This document shows positions 9,189 through 18,300 of a DNA stretch of 64,000 nt, in pieces; position 1 is the stretch's first letter, and each line of letters begins with the position of its first letter. The notes under the pieces are model-generated. The model saw nothing but the letters and a program-made list of their open reading frames with translations, was not told the DNA's origin and ran no database searches. Position numbers and translations under genes: made by a program. Source of the DNA: Chrysophaeum taylorii (taxonomy: Eukaryota; Sar; Pelagophyceae; Pelagomonadales; Pelagomonadaceae). The DNA lies in assembly GCA_029834535.1 (NCBI GenBank), contig JAQMWT010000021.1, positions 124,001 through 188,000 of the forward strand. Direction: 5' to 3'.

Positions 9189-11000
9189 CCTCTTTTTTTC
9201 TTCTTCTGAGAAGAAAAAAAATAAACCGTTGCTTATTACATATTGTTATTTGAATTATTTCGTCGCCACAACCAAAATGATAATGTGGATGATGTCGGCA
9301 AGGTCGTTGCAGGTCAATGTAGAGAATGTCTGCCTTGGCAACGACAAGCATCTGCGAATAATCTTACCTCTGCTGCCATCGCATGAGTGAATGAATCCAA
9401 TATATTATGGTGCGGGTCAATCAATGACCGCCGCGTCCCATGCTAATTATTAAGACGAGGCGCCTTTCTCATGGCTCGCAGTGCGACGCACGCTCGGGGA
9501 ACAGAAGAGCTACATCATGTGCATACGCTGATGACTCTTCCAGTGCGACAGCCGCTGCGTTTTGGATCGTAACGACGACGACGTCCAATAGAGAGTGCAC
9601 CGCGCTGCTTCTTCTTGAAAACACGCACGCACGCACCGAGGCTTCCGACCTTCCTGTCGTCTGTCAGAATCGGAGCGAGGACATCACGCCATTCGTTGAG
9701 TCGCCGCACAGTGTTAGAAACTTAGAACTCCTCTTTAATAACTACGGTATCGCGCTTGGACGAGGCGTACGAGTTTCGGTTGAACGCCGAACACGGAGAG
9801 CACTGGCTACACCGCGGGTCGAAAGAAGGAAGGAAGTCTTCCCGAAGTCAACTGCTCTTTCTTCCATGCCGTGTTCGCGACGATTCTTCATTAGAGTGCT
9901 AACCGAAGATTTGCGTCGTCGTCGGAAGTCCCGCGTTGAATCCGGCCAAATGCCTCGCTGCGATTCGTGATCTTGATTGGAGGAAATCATGCCGTGGCGC
10001 GCGAGCGTATGATGTTGGAAACAGTGTTTTGCGCGACATTATCTATTATGATTTATTGGCAGCGAAAGGTCTAGGCCAAATGACCGTGGCCCCGTTATTT
10101 TTTCTCGGACGATCAGAAGTGGACAATCTGAAGTCATGCACGGCGCTTCTTCTGATGATCCCGACGTGAAGCTGATGCCCAGAAAGCGTCCGGGCTATAT
10201 GTTCGCACGAACACCCGATGCTCCAGTAGTTGAAAGGCTGAGCACCATCCTTGTCTTAAATTATAACTACGAGTTGTGCTCGTGCACGGCGCGACAAAAA
10301 ATATATATCCGGCCGAACGAACTCGTGGTAGTCTTCAGCGGGGTATATATTATGTCAATCATCCAGGCGGGGGTTGCATTGTCGAGTGCCGTCTTTGGGT
10401 GGGGCGAGCCGCATCCGGATTATGAAATCGGACGTTGGCGCGAGGTGATCTCAGAATCGGTAAGGCTCTCAGGGTCGCCCGTATCTAAAATCCGAACCAA
10501 CTTGCTGCGATGGTCTTCGACAACATGGTCGAGTAGGGGGGGACGAACGAATGGTTCGGTTTCACAATCGAAAACTGAGATCTGCGAACTTCACCACCAC
10601 GTTGAACAAGGACGGTCGCATATCACCCACGTGCCGGAACCCACATGCATAATCACGGTTATAATAATAATAATAATAATAACTTCGTAGTCTCGTTAAA
10701 AGAGAAGACACAAGCGCCCACGCCTGGGGGGAGAAGGGGCGAATCTCCCCCTCTGGTGAGCGGATGTTGTTGTCGCGGATGTTGTTATCGCGGATGTTGT
10801 TATCGCGGATGTTGTTGTCGCGGATGTTGTTATCGCGGTGGCGCCTGATGGAAAGAAAGAGTCAGTTGATCAGTCGATCGGCAGAGGCGGCGGCGGCGGA
10901 GGAGGCGGATGATGACGATAGTAGCAGGAGAAGAAGGAGAAGAAGGAGAGGTTTGAAGAAACCCTCCTCCCCTCGGAGGGGGAAAAAAAAAACCCAAAAG
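9189..11000. other. Intergenic region with dispersed-repeat fragments and minisatellite
   Basis: No supported gene in 1.8 kb. Two fragments match a region near 40.5-41.0 kb: 9461-9575 matches 40540-40655 in the same orientation, and 9275-9351 read on the minus strand (MLVVAKADILYID) matches 40867-40930 read on the plus strand (MLFVAKPDILFID). They therefore look like rearranged pieces of an old repeat. Open frames 9440-9970 and 10136-10690 show no domain. An (ATA)n run at 10660-10682 and a 15-bp minisatellite at 10761-10835 are also present. Confidence 0.5.
10761..10835. repeat. 15-bp minisatellite, five copies
   Basis: Five tandem copies of CGGATGTTGTTGTCG, in which G/A varies at position 12 (GTCG or ATCG). 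The array is perfectly in phase at 15 bp. It translates to CCYRG/CCCRG-type repeats in one frame, but that frame has no other support as a gene. It lies about 165 bp beyond the stop of the photodecarboxylase-like gene. Confidence 0.95.
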
Positions 11001-12845
11001 CTAGGCGGCGACCTTTTGGTCCTTTGTAGAAGAAGAAGAAGAAGATTCCATGTTGAGGAGGAGGTCGGCGGCCTTTTCGGCGATGGCGATGGTCGAGGAG
11101 CCCGTCTGGCCGCCCGGGAGGACGGGCATGATGGAGGAGTCGCAGACCCGGAGGCAGGTCGTGCCGATGACCTTGAGTTGGTTGTCGACGACGGCGAGGG
11201 GATCGGAGGGCGTTCCGAGCTTGCAGGTTCCGACGATGGCGTTGGCGGTGTGGACTGTTCGCTTGGCGTAGGCGGCGAGGGCGTCGTCGGTGAAGACGTC
11301 GGGACCGGGAAATTCCTCGTCGGCGGCGTATTTCGAGAGAGCAGGTTGGGCGAGAATGTCGCGGGCTCGCTTGAGAGCAGCAACCATCGTGTCAACGTCG
11401 TCCTGGTCGGAGAGGTAGGCGCCGGTAATCTTGGGCTTTTGGAAGGGGTCGTTGGAGGCGAGGGTAACCGTCCCGTCTTTCGACTTGGGGCGCGCGAGAA
11501 TGGTCTGAACGGTGAAACCGTCCGGATGGTTGCGCGTGGCCTTGTAGTCGTTGGCGATGGTCGACATGCCGTCCGGAGTGATGGATTTCGTCGCGAGGAA
11601 GCGCAGCTGGACGTCGGATTCGTGCGTCGAAGCGTCCGGCGAGAGGCGGAGGAAGCCGCCGTGATCGCAGCCGGGGGAAGTGAGGGGTCCGTCTTTGCGC
11701 GCGAGCCAGCGAACGGCCGCGACGGGGTTGGTGGCGGTGGTGCCGGGGATGCGGAGCGAGGTGCTGTGGGACTTGGGGGCGTCCTTGGTCGAGTACCTCG
11801 AAACGAGGCACGCGGGATGATCCTGCATGTTCTTGCCGACCCCTCCGAGGTCGACGACGACGGGGATGTCGTGCTCGGCGAGCTCGGACGCCGGCCCGAC
11901 CCCCGACAACATGAGAACCTGGGGCGAACCGATGGCCCCCGCCGTCACGATGATCTCGGAGGCGGCGTTGTCCGAGAGGGCGGCGGTGACGTTGCGGTCT
12001 CGGAGCGCGAAGTCCACGCTCTTGGCCTCGCGTCCGTCGAACGCAATCTTCGTGACCGTTGCCCCCGTCACGATATCCAGGTTTGGTCGCCGTCGCACTT
12101 TGGACCCCAGATATGCCGATGCCGCGCTCTCCCGGACCCCGCGGCGCTGCGAGACCTGGAATCGACCAAACCCGACCTGTTCTCGGCTCCAGTCGTTGAA
12201 GTCCGCGTTCTCCGAAAATCCCGCCTCTTTGGTCGCCTCCAGAAAGGCCTTGGAGAGCGGGTTCTGGTACGGCACGTCGGAGACGGCCGCGGGACCATCG
12301 TCGCCGTGCCACTTCCCGACCCCCGAATTCTCGGTCGACAAGCACTTCTCGGCGCGCTTGAAGTACTCGAGCATCGCGCTTCCCTTCCACGACGCGTCAT
12401 CGCACTCGGCCGCCCAGGCGTCGTAGTCGGCCTCGGAGCCCCGCGTGTATAGCATCACGTTGGTGCACGACGACCCGCCGAGGCCCTTGCCGCGGCACAG
12501 GTAGAGCGACCGCGCGTCGAGATGATCCGCCGGTTCGGTCGCGAAATCCCAGTCCCACTTACTCCGGAACAGCTTGAGCACGGCAACGGGCACCTTGACC
12601 AGGATATTGTCGGGGGGGGCGCTCCCGGCCTCGACCACCAGCACGCTCTTCGACGGGTCGGCAGATAGCCGGTTCGCTAGAACGCAGCCTGCCGTCCCGC
12701 CGCCGACGATTATGTAGTCGTACGCCTTGGACTCCACCCGCTTCTTCTGCCGCCGCCCCTGCAGCCCCCCCAGTACCATCGTCGGCGCGCGCGACACGCG
12801 CACCGGGGGTACGACCGCGCATACCACCCACGGCAGCAACAACAT
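11001..12845 (-). CDS. FAP: Fatty acid photodecarboxylase-like GMC oxidoreductase, plastid-targeted
   Basis: ATG at 12845, 614 residues, one exon; the open frame upstream starts at TTG. FAD-binding GMC fold: YDYIIVGGGTAGCVLANRL (Rossmann), VVEAG, then GLGGSSCTNVMLYTRG, VTAGAIGSPQVLMLSGVGP, and the C-terminal HTANAIVGTCKLG and GGQTGSSTIAIAEKAA. The residues that separate light-driven algal photodecarboxylase (C432 and R451 in Chlorella variabilis) from other GMC enzymes are present by motif alignment: SPGCDHGGF (Cys393 here) and DVQLRF (Arg415). Known chemistry: blue light drives conversion of a free fatty acid to an alkane or alkene plus CO2. The leader MLLLPWVVCAVVPPVRVS followed by a basic stretch suits import into a secondary plastid. 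Head-to-head with the NYN nuclease gene. A non-photochemical GMC role is the alternative, made less likely by Cys and Arg together. Confidence 0.85.
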   Translation of the reverse strand: MLLLPWVVCAVVPPVRVSRAPTMVLGGLQGRRQKKRVESKAYDYIIVGGGTAGCVLANRLSADPSKSVLVVEAGSAPPDNILVKVPVAVLKLFRSKWDWDFATEPADHLDARSLYLCRGKGLGGSSCTNVMLYTRGSEADYDAWAAECDDASWKGSAMLEYFKRAEKCLSTENSGVGKWHGDDGPAAVSDVPYQNPLSKAFLEATKEAGFSENADFNDWSREQVGFGRFQVSQRRGVRESAASAYLGSKVRRRPNLDIVTGATVTKIAFDGREAKSVDFALRDRNVTAALSDNAASEIIVTAGAIGSPQVLMLSGVGPASELAEHDIPVVVDLGGVGKNMQDHPACLVSRYSTKDAPKSHSTSLRIPGTTATNPVAAVRWLARKDGPLTSPGCDHGGFLRLSPDASTHESDVQLRFLATKSITPDGMSTIANDYKATRNHPDGFTVQTILARPKSKDGTVTLASNDPFQKPKITGAYLSDQDDVDTMVAALKRARDILAQPALSKYAADEEFPGPDVFTDDALAAYAKRTVHTANAIVGTCKLGTPSDPLAVVDNQLKVIGTTCLRVCDSSIMPVLPGGQTGSSTIAIAEKAADLLLNMESSSSSSTKDQKVAA

Positions 12846-12965
12846 GCTCTGTCGTTGAGGATCCCTTCTTGCGCACGATCTTCCCGCTTTGTTCAAGGGG
12901 GTTCGGGTTTCGATACTATAATAATATCAAGAAGACGCGAACCCTGGGGTGGGGTTGGTTGAAGT
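12846..12965. promoter_or_regulatory. Short divergent promoter region, FAP-like and NYN genes
   Basis: Only 120 bp separates the two start codons (186 bp if the second ATG of the NYN gene is used). An A/T-rich block (ACTATAATAATATCAAG, near 12914-12930) stands out against the GC-rich surroundings and could hold core promoter elements for either gene. No light-response motif can be claimed by eye. Confidence 0.4.
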
Positions 12966-14051
12966 ATGTTCTTGTTTCTCTCGACGGCGGCGTCGTGCTA
13001 CTACTCCAAGGCTCTGCGGGCGTGGCGTAACATGGAAGGGAGCGACGTGCTCCTGATCGACGGCGACAACGTGCGCGGCAAGTCGAGCTGGGACTGGTCG
13101 GCGGCGGAGCTCGCGGCCGAGGCGGCGAGCGTGAGTCGTCGGCACGCGGCGCTTCGTACGGTGCTGTTTTTGGACCACGGCGAACAACGCGAGGCCTTCG
13201 CGCCGCCGGAGAGCTCTCGGTTCGTGTTGGCGTTCGCGGGGCCCCGAAGCAGCGCCGACGACGCGATCGTTGACTCGGTCGAGTGGTTCTTGAGCGGGTC
13301 GAACGCGAGCGTCGCGGTCGCAACTTCCGACTACGGCCTGCGCGAAAGGCTCACGGCGCTCGCGGCGCGCGAGCGTCGCGGCGGTCGCAGTCGCCGGCTA
13401 CGGTACGTGACGAGCCACTCGGTGGTCGACGTGATGGCCGACTCCAAGGCGCAGCGCGAGGAATCTTACGTACTGCCGGAATACGTCGACGCCTTCGAGA
13501 GGGCGCGCGACCGCGTCGCCACCCACGCCGCCAAGAATCGCAAAAAAACTGTTTTCGGAGAACAGACCTGGATGCGCGTTGTTTTGGCCGAGCGCCTGCG
13601 CCTCGTCGCGAGGGACGGCGTCATCGACGACCCGCTTCTCGTGGAATTCGCCGACGAATATTCGGCGGCGGCGGCGGCTCGGGACGTTGATTTCAAGCCC
13701 AACAATATGCTCGCCCACCGTCTCTCCGACCAGCGCCAGCGCCTCGACCTCGTCCGCTTCGCCGACGCCCTCCGGGGGGGTTCCGCGCCGGGACCTCCGA
13801 TCGACCAGATCCTCGAACGGCCGCGGCCCGTCGTCGCGCTCCGCCCGCCGTCGCGCCGCGCGAGGAGACGGAGAAAAGGTGCTGGTGCGCTGCTGAAAAA
13901 AGGAGGTCTCCGCGTCGTTAATATCGACGCCCCGAGACTCAAGGCCGCCTTTGCGAACCACAGAGACGACCTCGAAGCCGCCATGGCCGACTGGCTCCGG
14001 GCCGACGTTCCGTCATCATCAGACCCGCTGCCGCCGCCGCCGCCGATGTAA
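12966..14051 (+). CDS. NYN/YacP-like PIN-fold ribonuclease
   Basis: 361 residues from ATG 12966; an ATG at 13032 (MEGSDVLLIDGDN) would place the domain at the very N-terminus, while the longer form adds a hydrophobic MFLFLSTAASCYYSKAL leader. The NYN (YacP-type) domain spans about residues 25-155: VLLIDGDNVRG (first catalytic Asp and Asn), VLFLDHGEQ, SSADDAIVDSVEWFL (paired acids) and VAVATSDYGLRERL (last acid, TSD). YacP-type proteins are putative single-strand RNA endonucleases, and plant and algal versions act in plastid rRNA or mRNA processing. The C-terminal half is basic and ends in poly-Pro. Divergent from the photodecarboxylase-like gene. Confidence 0.75.
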   Translation: MFLFLSTAASCYYSKALRAWRNMEGSDVLLIDGDNVRGKSSWDWSAAELAAEAASVSRRHAALRTVLFLDHGEQREAFAPPESSRFVLAFAGPRSSADDAIVDSVEWFLSGSNASVAVATSDYGLRERLTALAARERRGGRSRRLRYVTSHSVVDVMADSKAQREESYVLPEYVDAFERARDRVATHAAKNRKKTVFGEQTWMRVVLAERLRLVARDGVIDDPLLVEFADEYSAAAAARDVDFKPNNMLAHRLSDQRQRLDLVRFADALRGGSAPGPPIDQILERPRPVVALRPPSRRARRRRKGAGALLKKGGLRVVNIDAPRLKAAFANHRDDLEAAMADWLRADVPSSSDPLPPPPPM

Positions 14052-14068
14052 AAAAAGTTCATCAAAAA

Positions 14069-15202
14069 TCAACCGCCGCCGCAGGCTCGTTCGGCGGCCT
14101 GAATGAGGCGAGCGAAGTCAGCACCATCACGATGCTCCGCGTTGTTCTTGTTGTTGTTGCTTTTAAAGTGGGGCGGGAGCTGGATGTTGGTGAAGGGGTC
14201 CCTGTGGAGGTGGCGGAGGTGGAGTCGGGGGATGCAGTTCCTCGAGGGGAGGAGGCAGAGGTCGTCGAGGGCAAAGGTCGAGAGGGGTTCGAGGGAGACG
14301 GGGTCGTCGTCATTCCGGCAGTCGGCGAGGGCGGCCGGGGCGCGGGCGGGCGAAGTAAACGACGCGCGTCCGCCGAGGGCGGCGACGAGCTTTTCCAAGG
14401 CCCGAGAGCAGCGGCGTCGTTGGGTCGCCGCATCCTCGGTCGCGAGACGCGCGCGGCGCTGCTCGTCCGCCGCGCGCTCGGCGGCGTCGGCGGCGCGCCG
14501 GGCTTCGCGGAGGCGCCGGAGCTCGCGCCGCTCCGCGAAGAGATCCGGCGAGGTTGCGACAAGTTCGAGGGTCGCCGTCGCCTCGGTTTTGATCGCGGCC
14601 ATCTCGGAGTCTTTCGCGTGCGCGAGGGCCACGGCCGCGCTTGTCTGGAGAGCCTCGAGCTCTGCCGCGTACGCCTCGAGCGGTCCCTCGCTCGTCGGCC
14701 TTCGTCGACGAGCGAATTCCGCGACGCGGCGCGCGTCACCCGCGAGCTCGCGCTTCTGCCAGGGGGCGCGCCACGGGGCCGCGGGGGGCAGGGTCTCGCG
14801 CGCGCGGGCCGCGACCTCGAGGCGCTCGAGGGGCAGGCGCTCCGCTTCGAAGAACGCGCGAACTTCGGTTAGAGCACCTCGTCGCGCCGCGGCCGCTACG
14901 GCGTGCGCCGTCGAGGCGCGGCAAATACCGCCCAGCCGCAGCCCGCAGGCGCGGCGGCGCCAACGCTCGGCGAAGGCCTCGTGGTCGGCGCACTTGGCTT
15001 CGAGTGACTCGAGAAGGCAGGATTCTTTGAGGGCCTGGCGGAACTTCTCGAGGTCCCGGCGCGAAGCCTCGCTTCGCAACGTCTCGACGGTCTCGTCGTC
15101 TTCAGAAAGGGCTTTGGCTTCTCTCTCGAGCCGCCCGTGCGCCGCGCGGACCGCCACGTAGGACCCCGCAACAGCAGTCGCCGCTGCCGCCGTGATTAGC
15201 AT
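14069..15202 (-). CDS. Coiled-coil protein with N-terminal membrane segment and U-box-like tail
   Basis: ATG at 15202, 377 residues. The N-terminus (MLITAAAATAVAGSYVAVRA) is a likely membrane anchor or signal. The middle is Ala/Arg/Glu-rich helix with coiled-coil character (LRRLREARRAADAAERAADE). The tail contains NDDDPVSLEPLSTFALDDL ... NCIPRLHLRHL ... DPFTNIQLP, which resembles the short 'DP-x-x-LEP ... DP-x-T' U-box/RING-like fold seen in some protist and viral proteins; this is inference. The 3' end is convergent with, and 17 bp from, the NYN gene; the 5' end is divergent from clathrin heavy chain with 138 bp between ATGs. Function unknown. Confidence 0.65.
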   Translation of the reverse strand: MLITAAAATAVAGSYVAVRAAHGRLEREAKALSEDDETVETLRSEASRRDLEKFRQALKESCLLESLEAKCADHEAFAERWRRRACGLRLGGICRASTAHAVAAAARRGALTEVRAFFEAERLPLERLEVAARARETLPPAAPWRAPWQKRELAGDARRVAEFARRRRPTSEGPLEAYAAELEALQTSAAVALAHAKDSEMAAIKTEATATLELVATSPDLFAERRELRRLREARRAADAAERAADEQRRARLATEDAATQRRRCSRALEKLVAALGGRASFTSPARAPAALADCRNDDDPVSLEPLSTFALDDLCLLPSRNCIPRLHLRHLHRDPFTNIQLPPHFKSNNNKNNAEHRDGADFARLIQAAERACGGG

Positions 15203-15340
15203 ATGGTTATTTCAACGGACTTGGCGACCGACGATCAAATCAAATCTCGAGAGAGAAAAAATGATTAATCGGGCAAATGAACGGTAATAAGCACACCGTT
15301 TTGTGAGGTCTTGTTTTTTGTCGGCGAAACAGAAATAAAG

Positions 15341-18300
15341 ATGGCCGCCGGTGGTCCGCAGATCCCGGTGAACTTGAGCGAGGTTGTGAACTTGACGTCG
15401 CTGGGGGTGAACGCGGCGTGCATAAAGTTTGGGTCGTGCGCGATGGAGAGCGACGAGTGCATCACGGTGTGCGACAACAGCTCGGGAAGCAACCAGGTGT
15501 TCATCATCGACCTGACGGCCGGAAACGCGGTGACGAAGCGACCGATCCAGGCCGAGGCAGCCATCATGAACCCGATCCACAAAATCTTGGCGCTCCGCGC
15601 GGGAACGCAGCTCCAGATCTTCAACCTCGAGATGCGCGCCAAGGTGAAGTCGTACGCGATGACCGAACCGTGCGTTTATTGGCGTTGGACGAGTCCGTCG
15701 AACATCGCGCTCGTGACGCCGACGGGGGTGTTCCACTGGTCGATCGAGGGCACGAGCGATCCCCTCAAGGTGTTCGACCGGCACCCGACCCTGAGCGAAG
15801 GTACGCAAATCATCAACTACCAGGTCTCGCCCGACGAGAAGTGGTGCCTGCTGATTGGGATTTCGCAGGGAGCGGGGGGGGTGATCGTTGGGACGATGCA
15901 GTTGTTTTCGGTGGACAAAGGCGTCTCTCAGATGCTCTCGGGCCACACGGGGTGCTTCCACGTGCTCCGGAAGGTTCCGGGTCGCGCGGGACCCGCGCAA
16001 GTGTTGTGTTTCGAGGAGAAGAAGCCCGACGCGCCGGCCAAGCTGTTCGTGATGGAGGTGGGGCGCGACAAGAACGCCGAGGGCGGCGTTTTTCGGCTCG
16101 CTCCCGTGGCGATCCCGGTACCGGCCGACGCGCCGAGCGACTTTCCCGTGACGATGTGCGCGTCGACCAAGCACGACGTCGTCTACGTCGTGACGAAGAT
16201 GGGGTACCTGTACTTGTTCGACGCCTACAGCTGCAAGGCACTCTATCGCGCGCGAATCACGACCGACACGGTTTTTGTGACGTGCCTGAACGCGCAGACG
16301 GGCGGGATCCTGGGGATCACGGCGCGCAAGGGGCAATTGCTGTCGATCTTTCTGAACGAAACCGCGCTCGTGCCGTACGTCGTCAGCACGCTCCGCGACA
16401 ACGCCCTCGGGATTGCGCTCGCGTCGCGGCTGGATCTCCCGGGCGCCGACGATTTGTACGCGGCCGAATTTCTGCGGCTTTTGAGCGTCGGGGACGTCGC
16501 GGGGGCGGCGAGGCTGGCCGCCGATTCGCCCAAGGGTCTCCTCAGGACTTCGGAGACGATCGCGCGGTTCCAGCAGGTCCCCGGCCAGCCGGGGCAGCCG
16601 CAGCCCGTCTTCCAGTACTTCCACGCGTTGTTAGAACAGGGAAAATTGAACGCCCTCGAGTCGCTCGAGCTAGCCAAGCCTGTCCTCCAGCAGGGCCGGA
16701 CGCAGTTCCTCGAAAAGTGGCTCACCGAAGACAAGCTCGAATGCACCGAGGAGCTCGGCGACCTCGTGCGCACGGCCGACTCGAACATGGCGTTGAGCGT
16801 GTATTTGCGCGCCAACGTCCCCCACAAGGTCGTCCAGATGTTTTTGGAACGGGGCGAGTTCGACAAGATCGCGGGGTACGCGGCCAAGGTCGGGTATCGG
16901 TGCGACTACTCGCAGATGCTCGCGGGCCTCGTCCAGACGGCCCCCCAGGCCGCGCTCGAGTTCGCCAAGCAACTCGCCGCGTCGTCGTTGATCGACCCAA
17001 ACACGGTCGTCGATTTGTTCATGGGAGCCTCGAGGGTCCAGGAGACGACGGCGTTTTTGCTCGAGGCCCTCAAGACGAACAAGCCCGAGGAGGGGTACCT
17101 CCAGACCAAGCTCCTCGAGATAAATTTGCGCGGCGGGTCGCCCCAGGTCGCCGACGCGATCCTCCAGAACAACATGTTCACCCACTACGATCGCCAGTAC
17201 GTCGCGAAATTGTGCGAGGCCGCTGGTCTCGCCCAGCGCGCGCTCGAGCACTACACGGACGTCGACGACATCAAGAGGTCGTTGATCTCCATGGTCTCGG
17301 CGTCGCAGCGCGGGGGCGGCCAGCTCAACGTCGAGTTCGTCGTCTCGTACTTTGGATCTCTCAGCCCCGAGGCGTCGCTCGCCTGCCTGCGCGAACTCCT
17401 CCAGCGCGACGCGCGGTCGAACGCGCGGCTGTGCGCGCAGATCGCGGCCAAGTACTCGGAGCAGGTTGGCTCCGACGCGCTCGTAGGCCTCTTCGAATCG
17501 TTCTCGCTTTTCGAGGGCTTGTTTTTCTACCTGGGACAGATCGTCAACTTCTCCCAGGAGCCCAACGTCCACTTCAAGTACATCGAGGCCGCCGCCCGGA
17601 TCGGCCAGTTCAAGGAAGTCGAACGCGTGTGCCGCGACTCGACCGTGTACGATCCGCTCCGCGTCAAGGACTTTTTGATGGACGCGCGCCTCGCCGATCC
17701 GCGGCCCCTCATTCACGTCTGCGACCGCCACGGCTTTATCGAGGAAATGACGAGCTACCTCTACTCGAACAACCTCACCAAGTACATCGAAGTGTACTGC
17801 AACAAGGTGAGCCCGCAGCAGACGCCGTTCGTCGTCGGCAAGCTGTTGGATCTCGACTGCAACGAGGACTTTATCCGGTCCCTCCTCAACTCGGCGGGCC
17901 ACGCCTGCCCCGTCGAAGAGCTCGTGGAGCAGGTCGAGCGCCGCAACCGGCTCCGGCTCCTCCAGCCGTGGCTCGAAGCCCGAATCTCGACGGGCAACCA
18001 GGAAACGGCCACGCATAACGCCATCGGCAAGATCTACGTGACCCTCAACCGCGATCCCGCAACCTTTTTGGCGCGCGACCCCTACTACGACCCCAAGGTC
18101 CTCGGCAAATACTGCGAAAAACTCGACCCCTCGCTCGCCTTCATCGCCTACAAGCGCGCGGGCGGCGAATGCGACGACGACCTCATCCGCGTCACGACCG
18201 AAAACGGACTCTTTAAAGATCAGGCGCGCTACCTCGTCGAGCGCCAGGACCCCGACCTCTGGGCCCGCGTCTTGGCTTCGGACGACTCGAATCGCCGCGC

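Noticed and set aside
9440-9970. YADD in an open frame as a reverse-transcriptase signature
   Set aside because: No other RT motif nearby, and the related copy at 40.6 kb does not keep YADD; the better-conserved reading is on another strand.
10136-10690. 184-codon open frame
   Set aside because: No recognisable motif, ends in an (ATA)n tract coding poly-Ile, and lies in a repeat-rich gap.
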